In this document: piece after piece, positions 47,026-54,367 of the stretch
Layout: every line of letters starts with the position of its first letter
Position numbering within the stretch: position 1 is the first letter of the stretch
Origin: CAYSCZ01 sp051155775
GTDB taxonomy: Bacteria > Bacteroidota > Bacteroidia > Cytophagales > Cyclobacteriaceae
Assembly: GCA_051155775.1 (NCBI GenBank)
Contig: DAXETV010000036.1
Span: 1 to 64,000 of the forward strand
Reading direction: 5' to 3'
Length of the DNA stretch: 64,000 nt
Notes under the pieces: model-generated
The model's database searches: none
What the model was told of the DNA's origin: nothing
What the model saw: only the letters and a program-made list of their open reading frames with translations
Program-made: the position numbers and the translations under genes

Positions 47026-48741
47026 TTACGATTCTTCCTGTTGACTCCTTACTGCGGCCACCTCTTCTTTTACTATAGCGCTGGCATCATTTCCAAAGCT
47101 ATTTCTAACATATGTCAGCACATCGGCGATCTGCTGATCACTAAGAAAGGCGTGTGAAGCCATGGCATTTTGGTAGGTTTCTCCATCAATCACAAGGGAT
47201 TCGGAAAGACCATTCAGCACAACTTTGATTAACCGTTCCTTATCTCCTGTAACCCATTCAGTATTTACTAAAGGAGGATTCAATCCTGGAACGCCTTTAC
47301 CATTTTGCATGTGACAGGCCTGACAGTATTGTGTGTAGACCTTCTGGCCTGCAGTTAATTCGGCACTTACCTCTTGTGTATTAACAGTCTGACTGGAAGC
47401 TACACTTTCCTGTTCAGCCCTTGGTGCAGGAATACCTTCCGGGTAATACATTACGCGCCAAATGCGTCCTTGCTGAGAATCAGAAATATACAAAGATCCA
47501 TCAGAACCTTGTGCCAAACCTGTTGGCCTGAATTCAGCATTACCAGGGCTCTTGACCTTGCTGTCTCCTTCAAAGTTATCCGCAAAAATTTCCCAGTCAC
47601 CATTTGGTTTACCATCTTTCATTGGTACAAAAACCACACAAAAACCATCCTGAAAATGATTCAGCCTATTCCACGAACCATGAAAAGCGATGAAAGCGCC
47701 GTTTTTATATTTTTCAGGGAACATATCTCCCGTGTAGAATAGTAGGTCATTCGGTCCCCAATGGCCCGGAAATCCGATAAGTGGCATTTTAGCCTCTTCA
47801 CACCTGCCAATAGTTTCACCATCACCACCATATTCAGGTGCTAATAGTTTCTCACCTGTTTTGTAATTAAAATAACAATATGGCCAACCAAAATCGTCGT
47901 TTTCATTAACCTGAAGAAATTCCTCAGCTGGTAGTTCTACGTTTTCATCTTCAGTGAAGTGCTCTGGCCAAAAGCGGTGCAAGTCATCCCTTCCATGTTG
48001 AACTACATACAACTGATTAGTTGCTTTATTCCAATCTAGTGCAACTGCGTTTCGTATACCCGTTGCGTAGCGTGTTGCGTCATCAACGGTCTGTCCAATC
48101 TTACTGTCACTAAACTTCCATACCCCAGCGCGGGTCTCAAGTTCCAAACAAGGGTCAATTCCTGGTGAGCCTTTTGTTCTTAACTCTTCCTGGCATGCAT
48201 TCGACCTGGAACCAATGGTCACATACATATTACCTTTCCCATCAAAAGTAAAGGGTTTTGAAACATGCCCCCCTTCATAGGGTATGGTTGCCATGGTATC
48301 CACTTCATCTATTGGGGTTAGTTTTTTTGGGTCAAGCTTTGCCCTAAATACCTGAGTGGCAGATGAAAAGTAGACGTGGTTGTTATGAATAGCCATACCA
48401 GTTCCCCTATTTGTGCCAAAACCTCTTATTATATCAGCACTACCATCCCCGTTCAAATCACGCAAGGCCAGATTACCAAAACCATCTCCTGTCAGCTTCC
48501 GCATGTTGACATAGATGTCTCCATTATCCCTGACAAAAAGGTGGCGTGCTCTGCCTTCTCCTAATTTTTCAGCAACCACTACTGCGGCAAATTTTTCAGG
48601 CAGTTTTATTCCTCCATTTCCTGAGGAAGGTTGAATAATCAATTTGTCTGAAACTTCTTTTATGTTGGATTTCTGTTCTTGTTGTGTTCCACATCCGACA
48701 AACCAAATTAATGTGATTATAAAAGCAATTCTATTTAGCAT
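47026..48741 (-). CDS. PQQ-type sorbosone dehydrogenase-like protein with C-terminal cytochrome c domain
   Basis: A 571-residue lipoprotein (WFVGC lipobox). The main part is a six-bladed propeller of the glucose/sorbosone dehydrogenase family: GGHVSKPFTFDGKGNMYVTI, ATGIRNAVALDWN, WPYCYFNY, PTGLAQGSDGSLYISDSQQG. A cytochrome c domain follows from about 455 (YTQYCQACHMQNGKG, a CxxCH haem site), with Met in the C-terminal half (NAMASHAFL). Such fusions oxidise sugars outside the cytoplasm and pass electrons to the respiratory chain. It is co-transcribed with the PIG-L gene. Confidence 0.88.
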   Translation of the reverse strand: MLNRIAFIITLIWFVGCGTQQEQKSNIKEVSDKLIIQPSSGNGGIKLPEKFAAVVVAEKLGEGRARHLFVRDNGDIYVNMRKLTGDGFGNLALRDLNGDGSADIIRGFGTNRGTGMAIHNNHVYFSSATQVFRAKLDPKKLTPIDEVDTMATIPYEGGHVSKPFTFDGKGNMYVTIGSRSNACQEELRTKGSPGIDPCLELETRAGVWKFSDSKIGQTVDDATRYATGIRNAVALDWNKATNQLYVVQHGRDDLHRFWPEHFTEDENVELPAEEFLQVNENDDFGWPYCYFNYKTGEKLLAPEYGGDGETIGRCEEAKMPLIGFPGHWGPNDLLFYTGDMFPEKYKNGAFIAFHGSWNRLNHFQDGFCVVFVPMKDGKPNGDWEIFADNFEGDSKVKSPGNAEFRPTGLAQGSDGSLYISDSQQGRIWRVMYYPEGIPAPRAEQESVASSQTVNTQEVSAELTAGQKVYTQYCQACHMQNGKGVPGLNPPLVNTEWVTGDKERLIKVVLNGLSESLVIDGETYQNAMASHAFLSDQQIADVLTYVRNSFGNDASAIVKEEVAAVRSQQEES

Positions 48742-48831
48742 GGGTAAAATATTGAGTATTATCCTTAAATCTAATGATGTTTAATTAAAATCAGATTTGT
48801 AAACAAATATTAATTGACTAAGTATATTGTT

Positions 48832-49389
48832 CTAAAAACTTATCAGTGTTTCTGCAATAAATTCACCTTTTGCCATTCTGTAACCTACCCTGTCATTTCT
48901 GAATTTTTTTGCCCAATCAATTTTTAACAACTCATACTCCACGGCTCGTGATGGATTGGCCAGTAATAAGTCACGAAAAAGTACTTGATTAAGCATCTCA
49001 TGCCGGGATGGGCACATATGAACATGGAAAATCTGTGCTTTTGATGCATTCAGATTATACCCCTTCACAAAAATCATATAATCCTCAGCTTTATCGAATT
49101 GCCGGAAAAAGTGATAATTCAACCTTTCCATCGCGCTTATGATGCCTTTATTGAAGAGGTATTCCCCGGAGATTTCAATTGAAATATCAATGTACGGCTT
49201 AGCGCTTATAGCAGGTATTGCAGTGCTTCCAACGTGCTCAATCTTTATTATTTTTTCACCAATGAATTCAGTGATTTTTTGTCGTTCAACCGCATAAATT
49301 AACTTCCAATTTGGATCATGACTGACCAGTTCAACAGGAAAAAGTGTGTCCCATTCCGTTTTAGTAGGATCTTCCAGTCTTTTATGCAT
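48832..49389 (-). CDS. GrpB family protein
   Basis: A 185-residue nucleotidyltransferase-fold protein. The family pattern VELVSHDPNWKLIYAVE, KIEHVGSTAIPAISAKPYIDISIEI and HVHMCPSRHEML is clear. GrpB/CoaE-associated proteins have a nucleotidyltransferase-like core but unknown substrates. It lies 3 bp after a GNAT gene on the same strand. Confidence 0.88.
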   Translation of the reverse strand: MHKRLEDPTKTEWDTLFPVELVSHDPNWKLIYAVERQKITEFIGEKIIKIEHVGSTAIPAISAKPYIDISIEISGEYLFNKGIISAMERLNYHFFRQFDKAEDYMIFVKGYNLNASKAQIFHVHMCPSRHEMLNQVLFRDLLLANPSRAVEYELLKIDWAKKFRNDRVGYRMAKGEFIAETLISF

Positions 49390-49392
49390 ACC

Positions 49393-49938
49393 CTAAAAAT
49401 ATGAGTTCGCGTTTATGATCTTATAAAGCACATGTCTTCTCAGCCTATGGCCTATAGGTAATTTTGGATGGTCAAACTCACCTATTTGCTGCATGCCAAT
49501 CTTCTGCATCACCCTTTCCGACCTTAAGTTTAATATGGAGGTTAATGAATACACTTCCTTAAAATTCAACTGATTAAACCCATAACTAATTGATGCTAAG
49601 GCTCCCTCGGTAGCAAAACCATTGTTCCATTCTGTTTTCATGAGTCTCCAGCCTATTTCGATGCAGGGTGTAAAATATGCTTTGAACGAAGGATACATGA
49701 AGCCAATAAAACCAATAAATTTTCTGTTGTCTAAGCGATCAACAGCATATAAGCTAAAGCCGTGGATTTTCATGGCACTCCTTATTTTATTAAAAAACCT
49801 TAAGCTTTCATCCTGCGAAAGGGCATATGGAAAAAATTCCATAACCTCCTTATCCTTATTCATCTGGGTAAAAGGCAATAGATCATCATCTTTCCAGTCC
49901 CTAAACCCTAATCGTGTGGATTTAAACAAGTATAGCAA
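49393..49938 (-). CDS. GNAT family N-acetyltransferase (RimJ/RimL type)
   Basis: A 181-residue acetyltransferase. TRLGFRDWKDDDLLPFTQM starts the RimJ/RimL-type fold, EIGWRLMKTEWNNGFATEGALAS contains the acetyl-CoA pyrophosphate loop (NNGFATEG), and NLRSERVMQKIGMQQIGEFDHP is the typical C-terminal helix-strand. Probable substrates are protein N-termini or small amines. It sits between the CAP gene and grpB, with short gaps (14 and 3 bp). Confidence 0.88.
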   Translation of the reverse strand: MLYLFKSTRLGFRDWKDDDLLPFTQMNKDKEVMEFFPYALSQDESLRFFNKIRSAMKIHGFSLYAVDRLDNRKFIGFIGFMYPSFKAYFTPCIEIGWRLMKTEWNNGFATEGALASISYGFNQLNFKEVYSLTSILNLRSERVMQKIGMQQIGEFDHPKLPIGHRLRRHVLYKIINANSYF

Positions 49939-49952
49939 ACGTTTACCGGATG

Positions 49953-51830
49953 TTACTCTTTAAGGTATTGTTGAAAATTCGCTTTATTAACGCCAGGCAA
50001 TTTAAACTGATCAAGCATTTTCTGATCCTGGCGTGTAATACGATCTCGCATATCGATGGAATATCCCTTTGAAAGAACGGGGTCATTCAGTATTTCCTGA
50101 GCCAATGCTGAGTAATTATTTTCTATCAATGTATAAGCCACCCTTAGATTCCGGTTATCCATAGTCTTTTGATAATGCTCAGGATATTGCTGTTCAATCA
50201 TTTGCAAATACCAGGATATGAAGAGATTGAATGAATAGTACGATTCTAATTCACCGGATATTATATTTTCATTTATAGAATACGGGGTATCCTTTTGCCT
50301 CATTTGTATCTCGGCTTTTAACCCGTGATAATAAGCATTGAATTCTTCTAAGATACCATAAATTCCACTTAGCTGGGAGCCCATATCAGATTTATCACCG
50401 ATATATAGTTCGTAGTACATCATATCCGTTCGTCTGGAGGCAGGTAAAAAACGATTGAGTTCGTTTGAATTTACCACAGCAATTTCAGGCACCTTGATGA
50501 TAATTTCCCGGTCAATGATATAAGCACTTACCTCCCACGCGCTGAATTTATGATCCACATGGTGAGTCGTCTCATGAACGATGGTGCTGAAGGCATCTAC
50601 CAATCCCTTTTCAGTATGTACATCAACCCAACGAGTAAAGTCTTCATCAGGATCATACTGCAATATCGCATGAGCATCGGGACAGCATACCCTGCTTAGA
50701 TCCAAATAAAATTGTCTTTCCTCAGCTTTACTATTTATTCGTGGGGTGTTGTCTTCAATCGCGAGCGTTTTGTCATTATCAAGTTCAGAGCGTGGAATTT
50801 TATCTTCATTTTTATAATCTCTCATATCATTATAACCGGAGGAAGTACCCGAAAAAGGGCTTTCTCCAACCCAGTTGCCCGGTGGATTATACTGGCAGAC
50901 AAAAATGACATCATCACCACAGGTAATTTGTGCGCAGCCCACTTCCTTGGTGGCCGACCAGATCATCTGTGTGTAATGGCCACAGACCTGATTTTTTTCA
51001 CATTCATTGGTGTGAGGGTTATAGTATTTGCTTTCTGAAGCCCAGGAATCTATGATGTCGCTTACATTGAAAAATCCTTTGGTGCCCATAAAAAGATTTT
51101 CTCCATACTCCGATTGACTGTGCGTGAAATTACATCCATCCGCTGCTAACTGCTCTACCCACCTCGCAGCTGATGTTTCTAAAGTTGAAGACCAAACCAG
51201 TTCGGGCACGTTAACCTGTCGTCGCCAATAATTATGTCGCGCTAGCGCGGTTTCTACAAAAGAAGATTCTGACCTAACAGGTTGGACATCTTTTTTTATA
51301 TCCTCACCTATAGTTTGCTGAGATAGGTTCGGGGATGGTTTGGAAAAAGGCCCCTGGCCAACAATGTTACCGGGAGGACTGTATTGACATACAATGATGA
51401 CATAATCGTCACAATCCACCCGGGCACAACCCAGATCAGTGGTGGTGGACCAGACCACCTGGGTATAATGACCACAAACCTTATTTTTTTCACAGCTATT
51501 GGTTCTTTCATCATAAAATTCTTCTTCTGACATCCATGAATCGACGGCATCAACCGGGCCATAATATCCTTTGGTACCCATGAAAAGATTTTCACCATAA
51601 TTACCGTCGCTATGACGCATATCACATTGTCTTGCCAGTGTGTTTGCCCAGTCTTCGGCCGACGCTTCCAATGCACTTGACCACTTTAATGGCTGGACAC
51701 CTTTATTCGACCGCCAATGATTATGTCTTTCCAGTATGGATTGATTGAAATCGTTTTGAGCCACCAACTGGATTATTAACAGTGCGATCAGTATTGTAGT
51801 CAGTAGAAATATTTTAAGTAAATGGTTCAT
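49953..51830 (-). CDS. Secreted protein with two CAP domains and a C-terminal HExxH metallopeptidase-like domain
   Basis: A 625-residue secreted protein. Signal peptide to about residue 24; CAP/SCP domain 1 at 28-160 (LERHNHWRSNKG; VCGHYTQVVWSTT; VIIVCQYSPPGN); CAP domain 2 at 192-325 (LARHNYWRRQVN; VCGHYTQMIWSATKE); then a low-complexity linker and a C-terminal domain (about 368-625) with IVHETTHHVDH at 417-427, an HExxH zinc-peptidase-like motif; a further Glu lies in GILEEFNAYYHG. CAP domains bind lipids or act as proteases or toxins in eukaryotes. The frame extends 18 codons upstream of ATG 51830, but only ATG 51830 gives a clean signal peptide. Confidence 0.87.
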   Translation of the reverse strand: MNHLLKIFLLTTILIALLIIQLVAQNDFNQSILERHNHWRSNKGVQPLKWSSALEASAEDWANTLARQCDMRHSDGNYGENLFMGTKGYYGPVDAVDSWMSEEEFYDERTNSCEKNKVCGHYTQVVWSTTTDLGCARVDCDDYVIIVCQYSPPGNIVGQGPFSKPSPNLSQQTIGEDIKKDVQPVRSESSFVETALARHNYWRRQVNVPELVWSSTLETSAARWVEQLAADGCNFTHSQSEYGENLFMGTKGFFNVSDIIDSWASESKYYNPHTNECEKNQVCGHYTQMIWSATKEVGCAQITCGDDVIFVCQYNPPGNWVGESPFSGTSSGYNDMRDYKNEDKIPRSELDNDKTLAIEDNTPRINSKAEERQFYLDLSRVCCPDAHAILQYDPDEDFTRWVDVHTEKGLVDAFSTIVHETTHHVDHKFSAWEVSAYIIDREIIIKVPEIAVVNSNELNRFLPASRRTDMMYYELYIGDKSDMGSQLSGIYGILEEFNAYYHGLKAEIQMRQKDTPYSINENIISGELESYYSFNLFISWYLQMIEQQYPEHYQKTMDNRNLRVAYTLIENNYSALAQEILNDPVLSKGYSIDMRDRITRQDQKMLDQFKLPGVNKANFQQYLKE

Positions 51831-51914
51831 ATCGATAGTAGTTTTACAAATTATAAAGATTCCTGATGTAAAACAACTATCCAATAACTGAGAATCTTAA
51901 ATGCTTCTATCTGC

Positions 51915-52403
51915 TTATTGTCTGGTTAATGAATCGTTGGTTGAAAAATGATAGGCATCATTTAAATAATTTCGAGCTTTTATAAGCGAAAGTTTAGCCA
52001 TTTTAAAATCACTCCTATCCAGATGTTCCATGGCCAACTTCATTTCAGCATTTGAAAGTGCTTTCAATACCTTCATGAAACGATTTCTGTAAAAACTTTG
52101 ATCGATATTTCTAAAAGTAACTTCTCTTTCAATGTCTTTTAATTCTGTTAATGCAATTTTTACATAGTCATTAGAGTAGCTATTATGCTCTTCAATATGC
52201 GATTTTATGATTGATATGATCTTTTCAATATCACTTTCTGCCCTTAATACTTCATAAGCAGAGATATCTTCACATGCCTCTATCATATATGTTGCTTCCT
52301 GGGTTTTTTTATCCTGTTTCATAAAATAAATGATAAATAAAAAAGCAAGCATCCCTGAAAATAAGGTCAGGGTAACCAAAGAACTACCAATAAATGTTTT
52401 CAT
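51915..52403 (-). CDS. Hypothetical protein with one N-terminal transmembrane helix
   Basis: A 162-residue protein: one N-terminal hydrophobic helix (about 8-27, LVTLTLFSGMLAFLFIIYFM) followed by an all-helical charged region of about 130 residues, with no metal or catalytic motif. It is probably membrane-anchored, most likely facing the periplasm. It lies 18 bp after the DsrE-like lipoprotein gene and 84 bp before the CAP gene. I do not recognise a family. Confidence 0.65.
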   Translation of the reverse strand: MKTFIGSSLVTLTLFSGMLAFLFIIYFMKQDKKTQEATYMIEACEDISAYEVLRAESDIEKIISIIKSHIEEHNSYSNDYVKIALTELKDIEREVTFRNIDQSFYRNRFMKVLKALSNAEMKLAMEHLDRSDFKMAKLSLIKARNYLNDAYHFSTNDSLTRQ

Positions 52404-52421
52404 TATGATAAAATTTATTTC

Positions 52422-52874
52422 TTAATAAGTCATCACAGTAGGCCCTTCTTTTATACGTTGCATCATTTCATCCTGATTAGCGACAGTAACGCCGGGAACT
52501 AAGTCTCCTTCTGCAACCTGGTGTACTTCCATGCAATGTGGACATGCAAGCACTTTTCCGCCAGCTTTCATTACCAATAAAAGCAGATCATGAATATTTT
52601 CATTATCAAAACTTAAGGTATCTGCACCCTCCATCATCAACTTCACCCCGTCAACATTAAGAAATATGGTGGTCTGAATTTCATTTTTTAAGGCTTGCTC
52701 TGCAAAATGCAATCCCATTAAAGTGCTGTGGGCATTTTCGAAAGCATCGCTGGTCATGTTTACCATTAAAGTAGTTGACTGAACATTTTCATTGTTAGCA
52801 GGATTTTGATTTTGACAAGCAACAACTGATAAAATCAGACCTGCAAGTAAAATATTGGTTTTGAGTACCTTCAT
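52422..52874 (-). CDS. DsrE-family lipoprotein
   Basis: A 150-residue lipoprotein (signal ending LILSVVAC). The mature part has the DsrE/TusD-like fold: STTLMVNMTSDAFENAHSTLMGLHFAEQAL (phosphate-binding-like start), IFLNVDGVKLMM, IHDLLLLVMKAGGKVLACPHCMEVHQV and DLVPGVTVANQDEMMQRI. The Cys pair in CPHC could handle sulfur or a metal. A perfect palindrome lies 19 bp upstream of the chosen start and may be an operator. The frame also opens three codons upstream at ATG 52883. Confidence 0.82.
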   Translation of the reverse strand: MKVLKTNILLAGLILSVVACQNQNPANNENVQSTTLMVNMTSDAFENAHSTLMGLHFAEQALKNEIQTTIFLNVDGVKLMMEGADTLSFDNENIHDLLLLVMKAGGKVLACPHCMEVHQVAEGDLVPGVTVANQDEMMQRIKEGPTVMTY

Positions 52875-52892
52875 AATAATCATATTTATTCA

Positions 52893-52907
52893 TGCAATTT
52901 TATTGCA
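52893..52907. promoter_or_regulatory. Palindrome TGCAAT-TTT-ATTGCA, candidate Zur-type operator
   Basis: TGCAATTTTATTGCA is a perfect 6-3-6 inverted repeat located 19-33 bp upstream of the DsrE lipoprotein start. On the minus strand a GATTG lies about 21 nt before TAAATATG, so the palindrome would lie between promoter elements, where a repressor acts. The Zur-like regulator gene is 4 kb away. The link is inference from position and from the general TGCAA/TTGCA style of zinc-repressor sites. Confidence 0.35.
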
Positions 52908-52955
52908 ATCAATCCCTTTATGAATGACATTTTGACCCTCGAAACCTGATTATTA

Positions 52956-52986
52956 TCAAAAAAAGGCCGTCATTTTTGACGGCCTT
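52956..52986 (-). terminator. Rho-independent terminator after the acidic lipoprotein gene
   Basis: AAGGCCGTCA-TTTT-TGACGGCCTT (52963-52986), a 10-bp perfect stem, followed on the minus strand by seven T residues. It ends the minus-strand set receptor-lipoprotein and shields the DsrE group downstream. The opposite-strand tract is poorer. Confidence 0.88.
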
Positions 52987-53016
52987 AGTAAATTACTAAA
53001 CGAATAAAGAATGGTA

Positions 53017-54123
53017 CTATTGGATATTAATTGCAAAAGAAATGTCAACATCTGTGCCTCCTACAGTTGCATCAGAAGTGGCCGTTTTTAACCCCGGCTG
53101 GTGCTTTAATACAACCCTGAAGGTACCTGCCGATGAGCTGCCTGTGGTCCAGTTTGTGGACAATCCTACAGGGAAGCCATTTTCATCCTGGTCATTGTAG
53201 TTCAGGTCATCGTCTCTACTATCGAAATTTCCGTCTCCAGATGGATCGGAGAATATGTCTGTAGTAAACTCAAAAAAGAACATATGCTCATCATCCTCTT
53301 CCTGTATTTCTGCAGTCACATCTTCCCCTTCAAGCGTATTTGCCAGGGTAATGGCCATGTCATACTCTGTGTCGGGATCTAACTCAACGTCATCAATGGT
53401 AGGGTTTCCAACGCCGTCACCATCCGCATCAAACCAGGTTGCTGTTATCGCATCACCACCTCCAGCTGGGGTAAAGGTCAATACAACCTCATTGATGACC
53501 TCCTCTTCTTCATTGGAACCTTCCACTATATTGATTGGAAATGTTATATCAATATCTGTGCCTCCTACAGTTGCATCAGAAGTGGCCGTTTTTAACCCCG
53601 GCTGGTGCTTTAACAAAATGATAAATTCGCCGGTGGATTCTGTATGACTTCCAGCCGTCCAGGAAGTGGAGAGTCCTACGGGGAATCCGTTATCATCCAC
53701 ATCGTTGTAATTAATGGGATCACTTCTGCTATCCACGTTCCCATCTCCAGAGGGATCGGCGAAAATATTTTCTGTAAAAGAGAAAAAGAACATGTGTTCG
53801 TCATCCTCTTCCTGTATTTCTGCGGTTATATCCTCACCCTCAAGCGTATTTGCTAAAGCCAGCGATAAAGTATATTCACTACCTTCTACGAGGTCAATTT
53901 GATCAATAGTTGGTACATTTGCGCCATCACCATCTGCATCAAACCAGGTTGCAGTCACCACATCACCCTCCTCCACAGGGGTAAATGTTAATATCACTTC
54001 ATTAATTACTTCTTCCTCTGCTTCATCATCGATCGGTTCCGGATCATCATCGTCAGAACAACTAACAATGAGCCCTATACTAAACAAGAGTAGTAAAAAG
54101 AGTACTGATTTGTTTGTTTTCAT
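53017..54123 (-). CDS. Lipoprotein with two tandem acidic repeats, metal-uptake locus
   Basis: A 368-residue lipoprotein (IGLIVSC, then DDDD). It consists of two copies of a domain of about 160 residues (about 40-200 and 208-368): VTATWFDADGDG, YTLSLALANTLEGEDITAEI, then QEEDDEHMFFF, DPSGDGNVDSR, YNDVDDNGFPVGLST, LKHQPGLKTATSDATVGGTD. The DxDxDG-like loops and the acidic EEDDEH run suggest cation binding. Homologues of this type usually have one copy and lie beside TonB receptors in Bacteroidetes; that is from memory. Here the gene follows the receptor gene, 244 bp downstream and preceded by an inverted repeat. It is probably a surface partner of the receptor. Confidence 0.75.
   Translation of the reverse strand: MKTNKSVLFLLLLFSIGLIVSCSDDDDPEPIDDEAEEEVINEVILTFTPVEEGDVVTATWFDADGDGANVPTIDQIDLVEGSEYTLSLALANTLEGEDITAEIQEEDDEHMFFFSFTENIFADPSGDGNVDSRSDPINYNDVDDNGFPVGLSTSWTAGSHTESTGEFIILLKHQPGLKTATSDATVGGTDIDITFPINIVEGSNEEEEVINEVVLTFTPAGGGDAITATWFDADGDGVGNPTIDDVELDPDTEYDMAITLANTLEGEDVTAEIQEEDDEHMFFFEFTTDIFSDPSGDGNFDSRDDDLNYNDQDENGFPVGLSTNWTTGSSSAGTFRVVLKHQPGLKTATSDATVGGTDVDISFAINIQ
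53050..53109 (-). repeat. 60-bp exact internal repeat, copy in the second domain
   Basis: Sixty bases identical to 53554-53613, coding for LKHQPGLKTATSDATVGGTD in each domain. The surrounding repeat is much more divergent, so this stretch has been homogenised recently or is under strong constraint. Confidence 0.85.
53554..53613 (-). repeat. 60-bp exact internal repeat, copy in the first domain
   Basis: Partner of 53050-53109, 504 bp away and in the same direction inside one gene. Recombination between the copies would remove one whole domain in frame (504 = 168 codons). Confidence 0.85.
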
Positions 54124-54331
54124 ATGTTTATCATTTGGTTTTAACTGTCACATGGATTTCTCATGATTGGTATTCATTTTAATATCACAATCATGTTCAT
54201 TTCATGTGTGTTTATTATTAAATTATTTAAGTCACTTGAAATATTTGATTAAAAATTCATTTGCGTATGGTGTAAAGTTTGCCCTGAATTTTAAATGTCG
54301 ATTTCATGCTTCTATTACATAAACACAATTT

Positions 54332-54358
54332 TATTGCATATAATCAATAATTGCAATA
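54332..54358. promoter_or_regulatory. Inverted repeat TATTGCA-N13-TGCAATA between the receptor and lipoprotein genes
   Basis: A 7-bp inverted repeat with half-sites like those at 52893-52907 (TGCAAT/ATTGCA), located 209-235 bp upstream of the lipoprotein start and just after the receptor's stop. It may be a regulator site or a weak hairpin. Position is far for an operator and I could not place a promoter nearby. Confidence 0.3.
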
Positions 54359-54367
54359 GTGATGCTT

